Shown here in pieces: positions 24,354-37,244 of a stretch of 64,000 nt of DNA (its first letter is position 1; every line of letters starts with the position of its first letter). The position numbers and the translations under genes are program-made. The DNA lies in the NCBI RefSeq assembly GCF_014898055.3, contig NW_023601212.1, positions 33,840,329-33,904,328 on the forward strand. The letters are read 5' to 3'. The DNA comes from Talpa occidentalis (lineage: Eukaryota > Chordata > Mammalia > Eulipotyphla > Talpidae). The notes under the pieces were generated by a model. It worked only from the letters and a program-made list of their open reading frames with translations, searched no databases and was not told where the DNA came from.

Positions 24354-26955
24354 AAAGCAGATATTTAAAACCATAATAGACACTCCAAAATGAGTATTTG
24401 TCCTTACCACATATTATTTTCCAGATGGTATCAGTTGATCCTTTTGTATATTAAGTTATCCAAGAGTACTTTTCCATTTACAATTGGAAGTGAAAAACAT
24501 AGTAGAATGGTTTGATCAGTCAGCCAGCAAGCATTTACTGAATTTCTCTCATGTGCAAAACCACTGATTAAGTTGCAGACTGCACGGCAGGAGTGCCAAG
24601 CACTAATCTGCCGCTTTTTTCTTGGCTCTCATTAAGTCAAAACTCTGTCTACACAATACCAAAACATCTGGTCACTTAAACCCATTCAGTCAAAAACTCA
24701 ATCAGCCATCCAGATTTTCAGATTCCAGGAACCATTCAACTTGTTTGCCTTAATTATTCATTTATCTGAAAGTCATGTCAAGTAGGCAGTTAGTTGCCTA
24801 AGCTTGGTTATTTCAGCAGTGCTTGGCATCTTTGCTAAGAGAAGGTGCAGACATAGAAGAGAGACAACTTGACACTGTGACTCTGGAGCCCTCAGTTAAG
24901 TGTTTCCACATACCTGGCTTAGTTACCTATCTCCTGCTTACCTTTCCCTCTGAGTTTCTTTCCATATTCATAGCTCACCCTACTCCAATCCCCCTGATGC
25001 CCCCTTTCTCCGTTTCATAAAAGTGCTTGTCATTTTTCTATGGGTTACCTGAGAATTGTGTCAATGAACTAATATTGTTATCAATAATACCCATAAATGG
25101 AGATGACTATAAATTTCAGCAGACATTAGAAGTCAATGTATTTACTTGGATACCATGGAAATGACCTGGGAAAAACTTGGCAAATATAAACGAAATTGAT
25201 TTGCATCTCAAAGGATCAGAGAGGGAAAACTCTATACATGTGAAGATAGAATAGCTATCGGTGTCATAGAAACTCCATAGAGTTCTCCACTTTGTCCTAC
25301 TACTTGGTAAAATTTAATTAAATATATTACACGTGCATATCTAGAACATCAAATAATTCCTTTGACTACTAAAAGTTATGGCTTGAAACATTTGGACCCC
25401 ATCAAAGGACTATAAAGATTGAATGTGGACATTTATCAATGCTGAAGAATTATCACGAAGAAATTAATTTAATTCCTCGATCTGTTTTCTACATAATGCA
25501 GTTAAGCTAATTCTGATATTTTACATTTCCAGTTGTGTTCCTCTGGAAATATTTTAATTGGAACCAATCTTTTCCCATTTAAATTTTACAATGATGATTA
25601 ATGACTCATTAATCAGAAATTTGCTCATATTAATTTCTGCCAGGATAATTTTGTTTTATGACCATTATTTCTACCAACCCTAATTTTCCTGGCAAAATGC
25701 TTTATAGCACAATTTTGTCAAAAATATTTGATAGACCAATTGTTAGCCAACAAAATATTTTGCCCTGTTCGCTTTACTAATTTGGCTATGTTATTATTAC
25801 AAGTTGTACCCAAACATTATTATCTATAATTTTTCTTTCTTAACTCTAGTTTGTGAAAAATGCTCATCTTATGATTAAATAGTCATACCCATAGAAGCTA
25901 GAATCAGGCCATATTTTTAAAATACACAATCAGAGAGCTAAGCATAATATATCAACCATAAACAATCATAGCAAAACTTCCCAATAAAGGCTGTAATTTC
26001 AAGAATTGTTTATCCCTTAAAATTTTTGCTTCAAAATGACTAATCTTATTTTAATTTGGAAAAGTTCTTAGTGTGTTGAAGTAGATGGATATTTTGATTT
26101 GAAAAATTACCTCACACAAATACCCAACTCCATGGTGTTGTGTGGATGACGAATTAATGCCAGACCCTAAAGGCAAATGTATTTGTTTGAAGATTCCAGA
26201 TGCTTTCTAACTTGTTTGTTGCTCCTTTCTGATAAGGCAATGCAACTGCAATGTTAAATTCAGTCTCAGGCTTCAATGAGCTGAGGCTAAAATGCCTTCC
26301 TTTATTTTCTTAGGGTATTGCTTAGCCAGAACTAGATCAGAGATAATTTACTAATGGGTGATGATATAGGACCTTAGGAAATTCATTTGTGAATACAATT
26401 ACCAGTAGTTGGTGATTGTAAAGTTAAAAGTCAGAAAATTTGGAGTACAACTCTCTCATTCCACATGCAATAAAAGAGGTATAGATGATGTAACTAGTTA
26501 GTATTGGAATCTCAACATTTGAATTTTATCAAGGAAGCAACTGATGAAAATAAATCAAGCTATAAAAAATGAAAAAGTAATTTTGGAGTTTTTGGTTTTT
26601 CTAACAAATGTTCATTGTGACAGAAGAAATGTCTTTAGGAAAAGCTTTTTTTGAGGTCTTTAAAAGAAATGGGAAACTTCACAAATACACGACAGGAAGT
26701 TCCAATTTGTTTGACCTCTTAAGTGTCATTTGCCTGTCAGCAGTGAATGCCATTTTCACTGTTTTGCTTTAATTCTTTTAAACACTATTGCATTTCCCCT
26801 CGTATTTCAGAATTTTACATTTTGCTGAAGCATCTCATCATTTGGAAGCAAGTATTCACATAGAATTTAGTTAAAGGTGACAAGTAGGTTTTTCCTTTAA
26901 CCCTTAGTATTTCCACAGTTCTGAAGGGCTAGTTATTTATTAGTTTGCTAAAAGA
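24354..26955. other. Intron sequence, nothing recognised
   Basis: AT-rich. The part around 24510-24560 (agcaagcatttactgaattt) may be a short L2 remnant, too small to call. Confidence 0.4.
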
Positions 26956-26972
26956 GGAAAAACAATATTTGA

Positions 26973-27235
26973 TTTTTAAAATATTTATTTATGCATCCAA
27001 GAGCTGGGGTACAGGTCAGAGATGTGGGGGTGAGAGTATCTACCAGAGACAGAGTGGTGAACAGAACAGGCAGACTGACCGAAATACACTGCTGAGGGGA
27101 GCAATGGGTGAGACAGGAGAGGTCTGCCTTGCCATGTGGGTTGCTCCCTGGCTGGCCGGGGATCGAACTCGTGCTGCAGAGGCTGCAGATTGCTTCATAG
27201 TGTGGTGTTACAAGGAGGTGCCACCAGGGAGGCCC
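26973..27235 (-). mobile_element. tRNA-derived SINE, older subfamily
   Basis: Antisense copy, starting at the tail (ttttaaaatatttatttatg) and ending ccaccagggaggccc. The 17-bp target duplication ggaaaaacaatatttga (26956-26972, and 27236-27252 with one mismatch) is clear. Confidence 0.94.
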
Positions 27236-27252
27236 GGAAAAACAGTATTTGA

Positions 27253-27714
27253 ATCCCCACACCTCTTCCATCTCAAACAACATATTTTTGAAAGTAGGGT
27301 GGTTGTGTGTCTTCAGATATAAATGTACTACTAAGAAACATTATTTCTTATGTGTTGGCATGTTCAGATATGTCAAAGAAATTAGAGTATTTATAATGTT
27401 TGCCCAAATATCAAGTTACAAATCCTATTAACTTATCCTTAAGAAGTTGTTCTAAAGAAAAAATACGATCATTTAAAAAAAATATGCTCACATAAATGAT
27501 AGCATGTTGATAAAACCCCTTTCAGAAATTCTCACACAGCCATGCCTCAGAACTCATCATCACTTAAAACTGTTCCAGTTCTGGGATCTTAATGCCAAAT
27601 GTTCTTCCCTGTCACAAATTCTTGTTCTTCTGCCATTTCCTTATCTATTCTTCCTGCCGATCTCCCCTAGTCTTTTTCCATTCTCAGTTTTCTTATGTCT
27701 GTTAACTTACTTTT
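27253..27714. other. Intron sequence, nothing recognised
   Basis: AT-rich. The short frame at 27504-27770 runs into the LTR relic and is not a gene. Confidence 0.4.
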
Positions 27715-28165
27715 TGGCTATCCTTGCCTTTGGCTATATTGCTATGGCTGCCAGGAACTTGGTGGCTTAGGACAGCACACATCTGCTTTGCCTCAGGGTC
27801 CTGGAGGCTAGTAGTCTGAGAGCAAGACCCTGGGTGGGTCCTGAAGTCCCTCTGTAGGTGCTGGAGAAAGATCTGTTCCAAGTCTCTCTCCGAGATCCTG
27901 ATAGTTTCTTAGTTTGTGAGAGAAAAACTTGTTTTCACAGGGCTTTCTCACTGTGCCTGTCTCTATGCAAATTTCTCCTTTCTTTAAGGGTACTCGTAAG
28001 ATTAAATTAGGGGGTCCACTCTACGCTAGTATGACCATCTTAATTTAACAGATTCCATCTACAGTGACCCCACTTCCAAATACAGTTACATCCTGAAGTA
28101 CTGGGGAGTAAGAGTTCAACTCATAAATGGAAGGGTGGAAGAGGCAACAAACTAACCTGTCACTC
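27715..28165 (-). mobile_element. MaLR-like solitary LTR relic (MLT1-type)
   Basis: Read in antisense it follows the old mammalian MaLR LTR pattern: gctatggctgccaggaac, ggtggcttaggacagcacac, gtcctggaggctagtagtct, then ggtccactctacgctagtat, ccccacttccaaatacagtt and gtactggggagtaagag. It is diverged. No internal retroviral genes are seen beside it, which fits a solo LTR. Subfamily not resolved. Confidence 0.65.
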
Positions 28166-29109
28166 CTCACTACCCACTATCTTTTTGTCTCCTAGCTCTC
28201 CTTTATCGTCTATCATACTGATACTGAATTACAAAGTAGAAAATTCTTGGTTTGGAATTAATGAGCATTATTAGAGAAAATGACATAATCGTGGTAATTA
28301 AATATCCATTAAAAATGCATATCTTTTGAACTCAAATAGCCCCTAATAAATAAATCCACAGAGATGTCAATTTACCATCCCCTAATTGTGACTTTTACAG
28401 TTATTTTTCACTGTCTTAGTTTGTCTCTTAACCTTATTATTTCACTATCAACAGACCCTTCCTTTCTTATTTTAATGCAATGGTGGAAGACATCAGGATG
28501 AGCAATCTCAACTTTTCTTCACCATACACCTCTCCAACAGAGTACTTTGCCCCTCCCCTATTTCCCCTTCAAGTAACTTCTCTGTGTCAACAAAACTGAC
28601 TATCATCCACACAAAATCTTTGTCTTTGAATGTGTTCTCCTCCACCAGTGCTGTGTTGTGCATCTCTGCTTATGAACAGAAAACAGCAGCCCAGTCACTC
28701 TGCTGGTCTCCACTGCCTATGAAATAAGGACTAACCTGCTCAGTACATCTATCCTGTCCCCAAGCAACCTTTTCAAACTTACATCCAATTAAATAATGTC
28801 CCACCATAAAATTAGAGCATGTAACATGCTGACTAATTGCTGTTCTATGCATTACTGCCTCTTTACTTCAGTCATACTGTTGTTTTGATTTTTGTGTTTG
28901 TCTTATGTTGCTTGTTTTCCTGTTCTGTCTATTCTTCTTGATCCAGTTCAATTTCCCCTCCCCAGCACTCACATTCTCTTTAATGGCAATTATTTGCTGC
29001 TGCTTCTTTAGGAAATCCATAACTTGTGTCAAACTTAACCACTGATATGTCATACCTTGCAAATAAGTAGTTGTGTATATTCCTAGGTTTTATGAGCTGG
29101 ACTGTAAAA
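28166..29109. other. Intron sequence, nothing recognised
   Basis: No exon or repeat that I can name. Confidence 0.4.
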
Positions 29110-29195
29110 ACTACCCTTCATGGGGCCATGTCTTGTTCATATCTGTACATTATAGTGCAAGCAATCAATATTTATCAATATTTTTTGAATTAAAA
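29110..29195 (+). mobile_element. L2-type LINE 3' end relic
   Basis: Sense pattern ccatgtcttgttcatatctg ... aatcaatatttatcaatatt ... ttgaatta, a diverged L2 terminus. Confidence 0.45.
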
Positions 29196-29949
29196 CTGAT
29201 GTACTAGTACAGAATATTCATTCTGACACATATGTAAATGATATCCTGAAACACAGTTATTCATTTCTTTTCTATCTAAAATTACAATATTCTCTGTGCT
29301 TGACCTTAGATACTCAATAGGTCTAGAAAGCTTCAGTTTATAATTTCATTCCATAAATAAGCCCAGTTTGATGGGATTTGGGGACTATAATATTGACTTT
29401 ATATTTAGGTTAAAAATTTTATTTTTAAAAATAAATCAGGAAACTATTGTGGGTGTCTGAAGTGGTCTTTTAAGAACCATAGCTCAGGTTTCTGGGTTGT
29501 GACATAGCACTATCTCTGTCAGTCATTGAACTCACTGGAAGCCAGGGTGTTGCTTCAGATACTACAGAAGGAAACACTAGGAGGACAGGTATGTGATGTT
29601 GTCTATTGAGTAGATGAGTGACAGTAACCAAGGGAGAATGAAACTTCAGAAGAGAGTCTTCATTCCCTGGGGTAAATAAGCTGACCATGTCCAATTTTTC
29701 AGTAAATCCTCAATTGTCCAAGCTGACCAAGCCCTAGGAATAAAGAGTAGATTTTTCCTTCTTGTAATTTTACGTTTAATATTTTGAATCTAGAAACTAC
29801 TTCCCAAGTTCACTGAAGTCACCAAAGATTGAGTAATTAACCCTTTCAGACATTAAATTAGAATGCTCATCAACTATTTGCGGTGAAAAGTAGAAAATGC
29901 ACCAATAATGGGGCTGTTTAGGTATTGTATATAATGTATCCTTTTATCC
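29196..29949. other. Intron sequence, nothing recognised
   Basis: AT-rich unique sequence. Confidence 0.4.
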
Positions 29950-30290
29950 CCAAATTGCATTGTTTGAGGTTAAGTAGGTTTACATCTTCCTATCTCCTCC
30001 GGGGTTTATAAGTTCAAACTCTACAAATGTGCACTGTCACACCTTGCTCACCACCAGTGTCCAGACAATCCTCCACCATGCTCAATGGGTGCTTCCCTTT
30101 CCTCAGCCCCACCCCACCAGCCTCCTTTGGCTGCCTCAGTTTTACACTCAGATGTTAACAGTTATCAGTTTTGGCTGGCCCTTTGTTATGTTTCACTATA
30201 TTCCACATGCAAATGAGACCATCTGTTATTTGTCTTTCTCCTTCTGACTTATTTCACTTAGCATCACCCTCCCCAGTATCCTTAAAGAGG
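29950..30290 (-). mobile_element. L1 3' end, antisense
   Basis: Antisense 3'UTR (caccttgctcaccaccagtg, then C-rich cagccccaccccaccagcct) leads into attccacatgcaaatgagac and ttctgacttatttcacttag, the ORF2 end. It is cut off after ttagcatcaccctcc. Confidence 0.65.
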
Positions 30291-30604
30291 AGATGTGAAT
30301 TAATATGCAGTGGCACATAGAGAGAATTAACCAGGCATCATCTTTTCATTTAAGAAATTCTCCCATGATTAAATTCCAAAGCTAAAAATTCACCCTTGAA
30401 AGTTAAACTTTAGCAGAGTAACCGATTTTATTTTATAGCTGTCAACTTGATTGACAAGTGTGACCCATCAAGTATGTTTCTATTCTTATAATTCAGGGAT
30501 ATCTTGAAAATATTTCACAAGAGGAAAGAAAGGAGTATATGAGAGGAGAAAAAGGAATCCATCTTCTGATTAAGAAATATTTAAGATAAAAATTAGATAA
30601 ATTT

Positions 30605-30916
30605 AGGCCTCCCCGGTTGCGCAGCAGTTGAGCGCTGGGTTGCGAAGCTGCCCGCGGCCTCTGCGGCACCGGGTTCGATCCCCAGCTGCTCCCCGGCCAC
30701 CGGAGGAGGGTCCAACATGGCGCACAGACCTCTGCTCCCCTCAGCAGTGTACTTCAGTCCTTCTGCCTGCTCTGCTCCCCGCTCTAGCTCTGGTGAATTC
30801 TCTCACCCTCCCGCGCTTCTGACTGTACCCAGTGCTTGTATAAACAAACAAACAAACTAATAAAATAAATAAAGAAATAAAACATGCCTCTATAAAAAAA
30901 TATGGAAACTTGGAAA
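30605..30916 (+). mobile_element. tRNA-derived SINE, youngest type, with an extended 3' tail
   Basis: Sense copy very similar to 24002-24337, including the gctgctccccggccaccgga block and the tail aaaacatgcctctataaaaa. An internal deletion removes the tcctgccgcccgctg region. Perfect 17-bp target duplication aaaaattagataaattt at 30588-30604 and 30917-30933. Confidence 0.97.
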
Positions 30917-30933
30917 AAAAATTAGATAAATTT

Positions 30934-31435
30934 GTACAATCATTATGGTACTAAAACCACTGTACTGTAAATGCCTTGATTGTGCAGGGATTGTTTAAAT
31001 CAAGTACCTCCATCTTATTTACTGACCATTTATAGTTTGTGTAATTCATTTCATTTCAGTATTGTCCTTCTGTATTTTTATGCAATTTGAATTGGCACTA
31101 TATTTTGTAATTATAGCAATGGTTTATCATTCCTGTGTAAGAATTTAAAATTTTAGCTTTGTAATGACTTGTGAAAATATGCAGTGTTTTATTATTATGT
31201 AGTTTTTACTGGAACATTCTGAGCCAGATGTTTACATGTGTCTCTGCTATTTTTGGTATCATCTAAGTCCTTTGAGTAGACGTGGTTTTCATCACTACCT
31301 CCCACAGTGAGATTGACAAATAGGCAGAACTACAGCTCTGGTCTTTTAATTCCATGTGGCATTTTACTGTTTCATGTCCTTCTGTTATGGGATCAAAAAG
31401 ATTCTGAAACTTCAATACCATATTTTTTAAAGTAA
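30934..31435. other. Intron sequence, nothing recognised
   Basis: AT-rich spacer. Confidence 0.4.
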
Positions 31436-32165
31436 GATTTAATTAGCATACCATAAAGTTCATCTTTTTAAAGTATATAATTTTGTGATTTTAGTATGAA
31501 ATTCTGAATGTTCATCACTACTGTCTAAATGTGGAATATTTACATCACCCCCCCAAAAAAAATTCTATGTGCCCACTAACAATCATGCCCCAGTCTTCAC
31601 CCCCCACCTCTAGCATCTCACAACCACTAATTTTTCTGTCTCTGTTTTGCCAGTTATGGATATGTCATATGAATGGACTCGTATAGTATATGGTCCTATG
31701 TGACTGACTTCTTTCTCTTAGCATGATGTTTTCAAGATTTGTTCATGTTGTAGCATCAATACTTCCTTTCTGCGGAAGAACAGTATTTCTCGTATATGTC
31801 ATCACACGTTTCGTTTATTCATCAATTGATGATATTTTTGGCTGCTACAGCTGTGGCTTCCATGAACATCCATTTATAAGCTTCTATGTGACCATGTATT
31901 TTCTCTTGGGTACATACCTAGGAATGTAATTGCTGATTCACTTGTTAATAACTTTTTGAGAAATTGCCAAATTGTTTTCTACAGCAATTACACATTTTAT
32001 ATTTCAACCATCACTGACTGAGGGTTTCAATATTTATCCTCTCTGACATTTGTAATTGTCTATTTTCTATAAATTTAATATTTCATCCATATAGATTTTG
32101 AGGAATTCCTAACTTTATGTAGAATAAACTTCTCTTAGAGATTATATTTAATTGGTAGATATTTT
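31436..32165 (-). mobile_element. Old L1M (L1MA/L1MB-like) 3' end, antisense
   Basis: Landmarks: ttagcataccataaagttca, catcacccccccaaaaaaaa, ctctagcatctcacaaccac, cttagcatgatgttttcaag, ttgggtacatacctagga. The order matches the antisense 3'UTR and ORF2 C-terminus of old L1M. Heavily mutated. Confidence 0.7.
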
Positions 32166-32994
32166 TCAGTTCATTTGGAATATAATACCACTTTAAAAAT
32201 AATATGGCATGCAGTATCTTATGTCAAAAATTTTGAAGAAAGGCGTTTTGTGCATTATTTAAGATCAACACTTGATGGTTCTATGAACAGTTAAACAGGT
32301 AAAATTGATGAGAACATTCCACTCTTTACAAATACTGAAATTTCTCTGCCTGCCCTTGTGTAAATAAAGTCAGCTGATTGTATAAGTGTAATTCTAGTTT
32401 CTCAATCTTCCCTCTCCCACAGCTGTGAAACTGGATTAAAACACTTAATTTCCAAACAAAGGAACAAATATCCTCAGACCTTCTTTCTTTGTTGTTTCTA
32501 CCCATTAATGACAATTATAGATAGGGCTTCCTAAAATATTCTCATAAAAAACTAAGCTGCATGATAAATATTTGATGAATACCATACATGGTTCTTTCAG
32601 ACATTTTAGAAATGTTTACTACGAAAGGTCGGTGCAGCCGTCAGAACTGTGAATGTTAATTGAAAACACAGCTCTTCCTGAGTAAAATAGGAGACCTTTT
32701 ATCAGAGAAGTTAATTCAAGCTGAATTCTAGAAATAGATGACTTATAAGCTTAATAATTCTAAGTGTCAATATTAGGGTATGAGTTCTTTGAAAGAAGAC
32801 TCTGAGATCAGGTGGAATACAGGAAAGTGATGCCAGGTGTCAGGATTGAGAATGGAGAGTGAGGCAGGAGGAAGATAAGAGAACTTCATGGTGCCTTTTG
32901 AATGTCACATGCCTATGAACTACGTGGTTTTGATTCCATTTCAGTTTTCTCCACAGATCCTCAGAGAATCTCTCTTTTGTTTTCCCCCAGATTA
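32166..32994. other. Intron sequence, nothing recognised
   Basis: AT-rich unique sequence. Confidence 0.4.
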
Positions 32995-33510
32995 TCTTTT
33001 TTAATTTTATTTTTTAGTCTCATTTTGTTTTTTATTTTTTTATTTTAACATTTATCATTTTTTACATTTTTAGACAATATTTGCTTCCCCCCACCCCCTC
33101 AGATTGAGTCCCCATAGAATTTCCTTTCCCAAGGCACCCATGCACCATCACCACAGTCCCCTGTGCTCCTCCCTCCCTCCCTCTGATCCCTCTCCCTCCT
33201 CCTCCCCTGCAGGATGTCTCTGGTTTATAATTGTCTGTTTTTGCTTTGTTGTGTTCTGTACTGTTACTATTTTTTTACACTGATGTCTTATTTGGTTTTC
33301 CTATATTCCTGTTATAAGTGAAACTATCCGATATTTTTCTTTTTCCTTCTGGGTTATTTTACTGAGAATAATTCCTTCTAGCTCCATCCATGTTGCTGCT
33401 AATGGCATGAGTTTATCTTTTTTGATTGTTGAATAATACTCCATTGTGTATATATACCACATCTCCTTGATCTAGTCATCTATTTTTGGGCATTTGGGTT
33501 GTTTTTATTG
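32995..33510 (-). mobile_element. L1 3' end, antisense
   Basis: An antisense 3'UTR with C-rich and ccctccctccctctgatccc tracts runs into ORF2 C-terminal sequence (ccgatatttttctttttcct, tccatccatgttgctgctaa, tttttgggcatttgggttgt). It breaks off at the start of a second L1 3' end. Confidence 0.75.
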
Positions 33511-34239
33511 AGTTACCATTGGCTTGCCACACTGTGTATGTTTTAGGAGTAAGCTCACAGCTCTTCAAATGTGTGATCCCACAACACTACCCAAACTCTA
33601 ATAACCCTGCACCACCATTCAGTCCACCCCCACTACCCATATCTCTCACTCCACCCCCTTCCACTCTGTGGTTAAAATCCAAGGGCTTGTTTTAGTTTTG
33701 CATGTTTTTGCCTTTATATTCCACATATAAATGAAATCATACTTTATTTGTCTTTCTCTTTCTGACTTTTTTTAATATAACTTAATCTGCTAGTGTTTCA
33801 TCCATGTTGGTACAAATGGCAGGAGTTCATCTTTATTTTTTTACAGATTTATTTATGCATACAAGAACTGGGGTGCAGGCCAGAGGTGTGGGGGGGTGAG
33901 AGGTTTCACCAGAGACAGAGTGAGGAGCAGAACAGGTGGACTGACTGAAATACACTGTTGAGGGGAGCAGCGGGAGAGACAGGAAAGGTCTGCTGCACCA
34001 TGTGGGTAGCTCCCTGGCCAGCCGAGGATCGAACTTGTGCTGCAGAAATTGCGGACAGCTTCACAGTGCTGTGCTTAACCCCTTGTGCCACCGGGGAGGC
34101 CCATCTTTATTTTTTTAATAACTAAATCACCTCTTCTTTCTGTAGTCATTCATTGATGGGCAGCTAGGTTGTTTCCACATCTTGATTATTGTGAACAGTG
34201 CTGCAGTGAATATAGGGACAGATGTCTTTTCAAATTCAT
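33511..34239 (-). mobile_element. Second L1 3' end, antisense, split by a SINE
   Basis: A different L1 3'UTR type (gagttaccattggcttgcca, then a C-rich stretch) leads through tttatattccacatataaat to cttgattattgtgaacagtg and ctgcagtgaatatagggaca (ORF2 FTAALFTI region). SINE 33844-34101 sits inside. The L1 match stops at 34239, where an unrelated 468-bp block begins. Confidence 0.7.
33844..34101 (-). mobile_element. tRNA-derived SINE, older subfamily
   Basis: Antisense copy (cagatttatttatgcataca ... ccaccggggaggcc). Perfect 16-bp target duplication catctttattttttta at 33828-33843 and 34102-34117. Confidence 0.94.
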
Positions 34240-34707
34240 GAGAATGCCTCTTAAATTTGGTCTAGAGACAGACAAGAGCATATATCCACTTGCACTATAG
34301 GGGCTGAAGTTGCCCCAAGGTATTGTCCCTCTCACTTCTAGGAAGCTACTGGAACTCACCCTAGTGGACTCCTCAGTATTGGAGAAACCCACAGTAAAAT
34401 GTGAAAAAAAAAAAAAAAACCAAAACCAAATCAACCATGGATGAGCTTGAAATAAGAGGTTATCCATACAGAGCCAGTGTAGGAGCTTCTCAAATTGCAC
34501 CATAACATGGGCTGAACTTCGAGGTATAAAGTGTGAGGCAGGACAAGAATCTGTCACATCAAGCACAGGGCATGTAACATGATCAATCACACAGCACATG
34601 TGAAAACTCAACACCCAAATAGCACCTACAACAATAGACTCATTTTTTTTTCTTATGAACAACAGTAACAAAAAATAAATCATGATTCTATGGAGAAACA
34701 GAGATAA
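34240..34707 (+). other. Unexplained insert in L1, bounded by aaattcat
   Basis: L1-like sequence stops at 34239 and possibly resumes after 34715. The block between is flanked by aaattcat (34232-34239 and 34708-34715). It has an internal A16 run (34404-34419) and is read through by an unbroken 178-codon minus-strand frame (34186-34722) with no known motif. The end of that frame runs into L1 out of the L1 frame, so it is probably not a gene. The block may be a retrocopy of an unknown transcript. Confidence 0.4.
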
Positions 34708-34722
34708 AAATTCATCAAACAT

Positions 34723-36879
34723 TATTTGTCTTTATATGTGCAAAGCTATCTGATATTTTCTCCACTACACTCTGCTGTGTTATTCCATTCCTCTCTGCTC
34801 TGCTCTGCTCTCCTTAATTGAAAAAAAAATGTTGTTTGTACCTCCCTAAATTAATTTCAAAACCCATGGTTTGGAAAACACTGGCTGAGAAGATAAATTA
34901 ATTTACTACAGAGAGCTATTCATAGGACTAAACTCATGTGACCCAGAGCCAGAGATACTGACAGTTTTAGAGACAAAGGTCATATTGAGACCTTAACTCA
35001 AGGTCAGTTAAGAGAGTAGATGGAATTCCTAAGAAATTAGAAAAAAAGGTTGCTTAGGTTCATGGTCCATGGTTCTAGGTTTCTTCTGTCAGTGTTTCAG
35101 GATCTATAAATGGGTAAAGAACATCCAGCCTCCCTGAGAGGAGGAAGAGGGTGGGGACACAGAGGGCTGGATAATGAGCTGCTTGGCTTCCTGCTGTCCT
35201 GTCTGCAGTACCCTGGCCAGGGCTGTGAGCATCCTGCACAGGCACCTGCGCACACACACAGCCACTGCACATGCTCTGTGGTGAGGGTTGGTAGTGTATT
35301 GTCTCAGAATCCTAGTGCATTTTATGTTTGTTTCAGGTTTATTGTTTTGACAGCTGTCATTCTGATGTTTTTTTCTCCTTTGATAGAGAAAGAGCTTTTA
35401 GTCTCCTAAGAGCAGAGCTCTATTATCATAATCACCTTTCAGAAAAGAGCAAATTACCTGTAATTTTTATGCTCTGAAGGTGTATCATAATAACTCAACC
35501 ACCCACCTTACCCTCAAAAGCAAAGGGTGAGTTTTTTTTTAATGACTTATTCTTTCCTATTTCTTCATTTCTTTGGAGGAAATGAGAGCTTAAGATTCTG
35601 GGAAATCCCACCAAGACTATGAGACTTTGGCTGTGTCTTCCTCCTGTTACCTGGCGTGTTAAGGATTCCTCTGCTGTGGGGATCCACACACACTCTGGTG
35701 GTGGTCTGTTTTAATAAATGAGCAGTGCAAAAGGGGAAGTGAAATAGTAAAAGGATAGTAACCCTAAATCAGCCATCACCTTTCCATCACTTCTTTCGCT
35801 TGTAGGAACACCCCCTTTGCCGGTGTATAACAACCCTTTCTGGAAGTGCACTGCTATGAACCTATCTCCTGGGAAGATAACACATGTTGCAGGACCCCCT
35901 GCCCCCAACCTATGCATATCACTAAGTCTACAGGTTAGCTACTAGTTACTAAGATCTCACAAAATCCCGACTTCATTTAATCATCTTCTGATTCTGTAGA
36001 ACAAAACAAAGAGACTGGTGGAGAGGGAAGGGAGCAAAGACCCAGAAAGTCATTAACCTTTTGCCATCTATTGCTGAATGTCTTCTGTAAGTGGGTTCAC
36101 ATGTGTTAGTAATCTTGAGGCAGTTGCTTTCTCCACACTACAATGGACCTTCCAGTACAGCAGTCCTAAAACTGACCTCATGTGATGTTCATGGGTGTCA
36201 TGTGAGGAAGTAAGGAAGTAACTTTGGGGAGTGCCACTTACATGAGATTTCTCCACGTATGTTAACATTTTAAAGATTCTCAAAAGTCTCAGGTTCAGGC
36301 ATTTGACTGTTCTAATCTATCATTTCCCAAACATACTATTTCATAAAACATCTTTTGACCCCTTGAAATACAGTCATTATTTGCACTACATATATGGAAA
36401 ATTGTTTTAACCCACCTGCCGTTTTGTTTCTTCTGTGTGTCCTTCACATTTCCTTTTCTCTGATTTTTTTCACCCTTTAAGTTACCTTGGAAAACTCTCT
36501 TTTCTCTTAAAATAACAAGCCTTCATTTCCTAGATATTTTCTTTATTGTGCCACCACACTCAACTTCAGTGATAATTAGCTATAAACCACACAATCATGG
36601 CCATTTGTATGTGCAAATGAAAAATGTCACAATATCGTTCCTTCATCGTTGTCTTTGGCTCATTTGACATATCATTGTGAGTTTTCAGGCTCTCCTTTCC
36701 TGCCTCTATCCAGCAGTTTTTGGATCAATGTTAAAGCTAACCATTGGAAAGGTGAAGAACTTCATGTGTAGGGAGAAGGGAAACAGAGAATGTAGACATG
36801 CATTTTGGCTATTTATATCTCTGATTATAATATTCACTCATTCATGAAACATCATCATGATATTATAAGCAGTAGTTTG
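34723..36879. other. Intron sequence, nothing recognised
   Basis: Mostly unique. It includes a ctctgctctgctctgctctcc short tandem near 34792. No exon seen. Confidence 0.4.
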
Positions 36880-37080
36880 TTGAGTGTTTCCTTCATGTCA
36901 AGTAGTATGTTAGAGTACATGTAAGTGTTAATTTTTTTAGTTCTCAGGGCAACGTTACAAAGTACGCCTTGCTTTCCTCACTTTAGAAATAAAAGGGTCT
37001 CAAATAAATAAAGTGACCTGCCCCATAATACATGGCAGAGTCAGAAATCAAACCTAGGTCTTCTCGGTACAAAGCTTCCC
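36880..37080 (-). mobile_element. MIR relic, antisense
   Basis: Good antisense MIR order: ttgagtgtttccttcatgtc, gttctcagggcaacgttaca, ctttagaaataaaagggtct, gtgacctgccccataataca, and gtcagaaatcaaacctaggt. Confidence 0.75.
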
Positions 37081-37244
37081 TCCCTCAACCCCGCCCCTTG
37101 TGTCCATAACCTGCCACTTTTCATTACCAATCATCTTTTAGGTGCCAGGTAATGAAGTGATACCAGATTACAGTGATGTTTACTTTATCCAGATCTGTGT
37201 TTGATCTTTAGTGAAAGAGAAAACACTTTTATTCACATATCTTT

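Noticed and set aside
27715..28165. Intact endogenous retrovirus next to the LTR-like relic
   Set aside because: No gag, pol or env reading frames and no second LTR nearby; it looks like an old solitary LTR.
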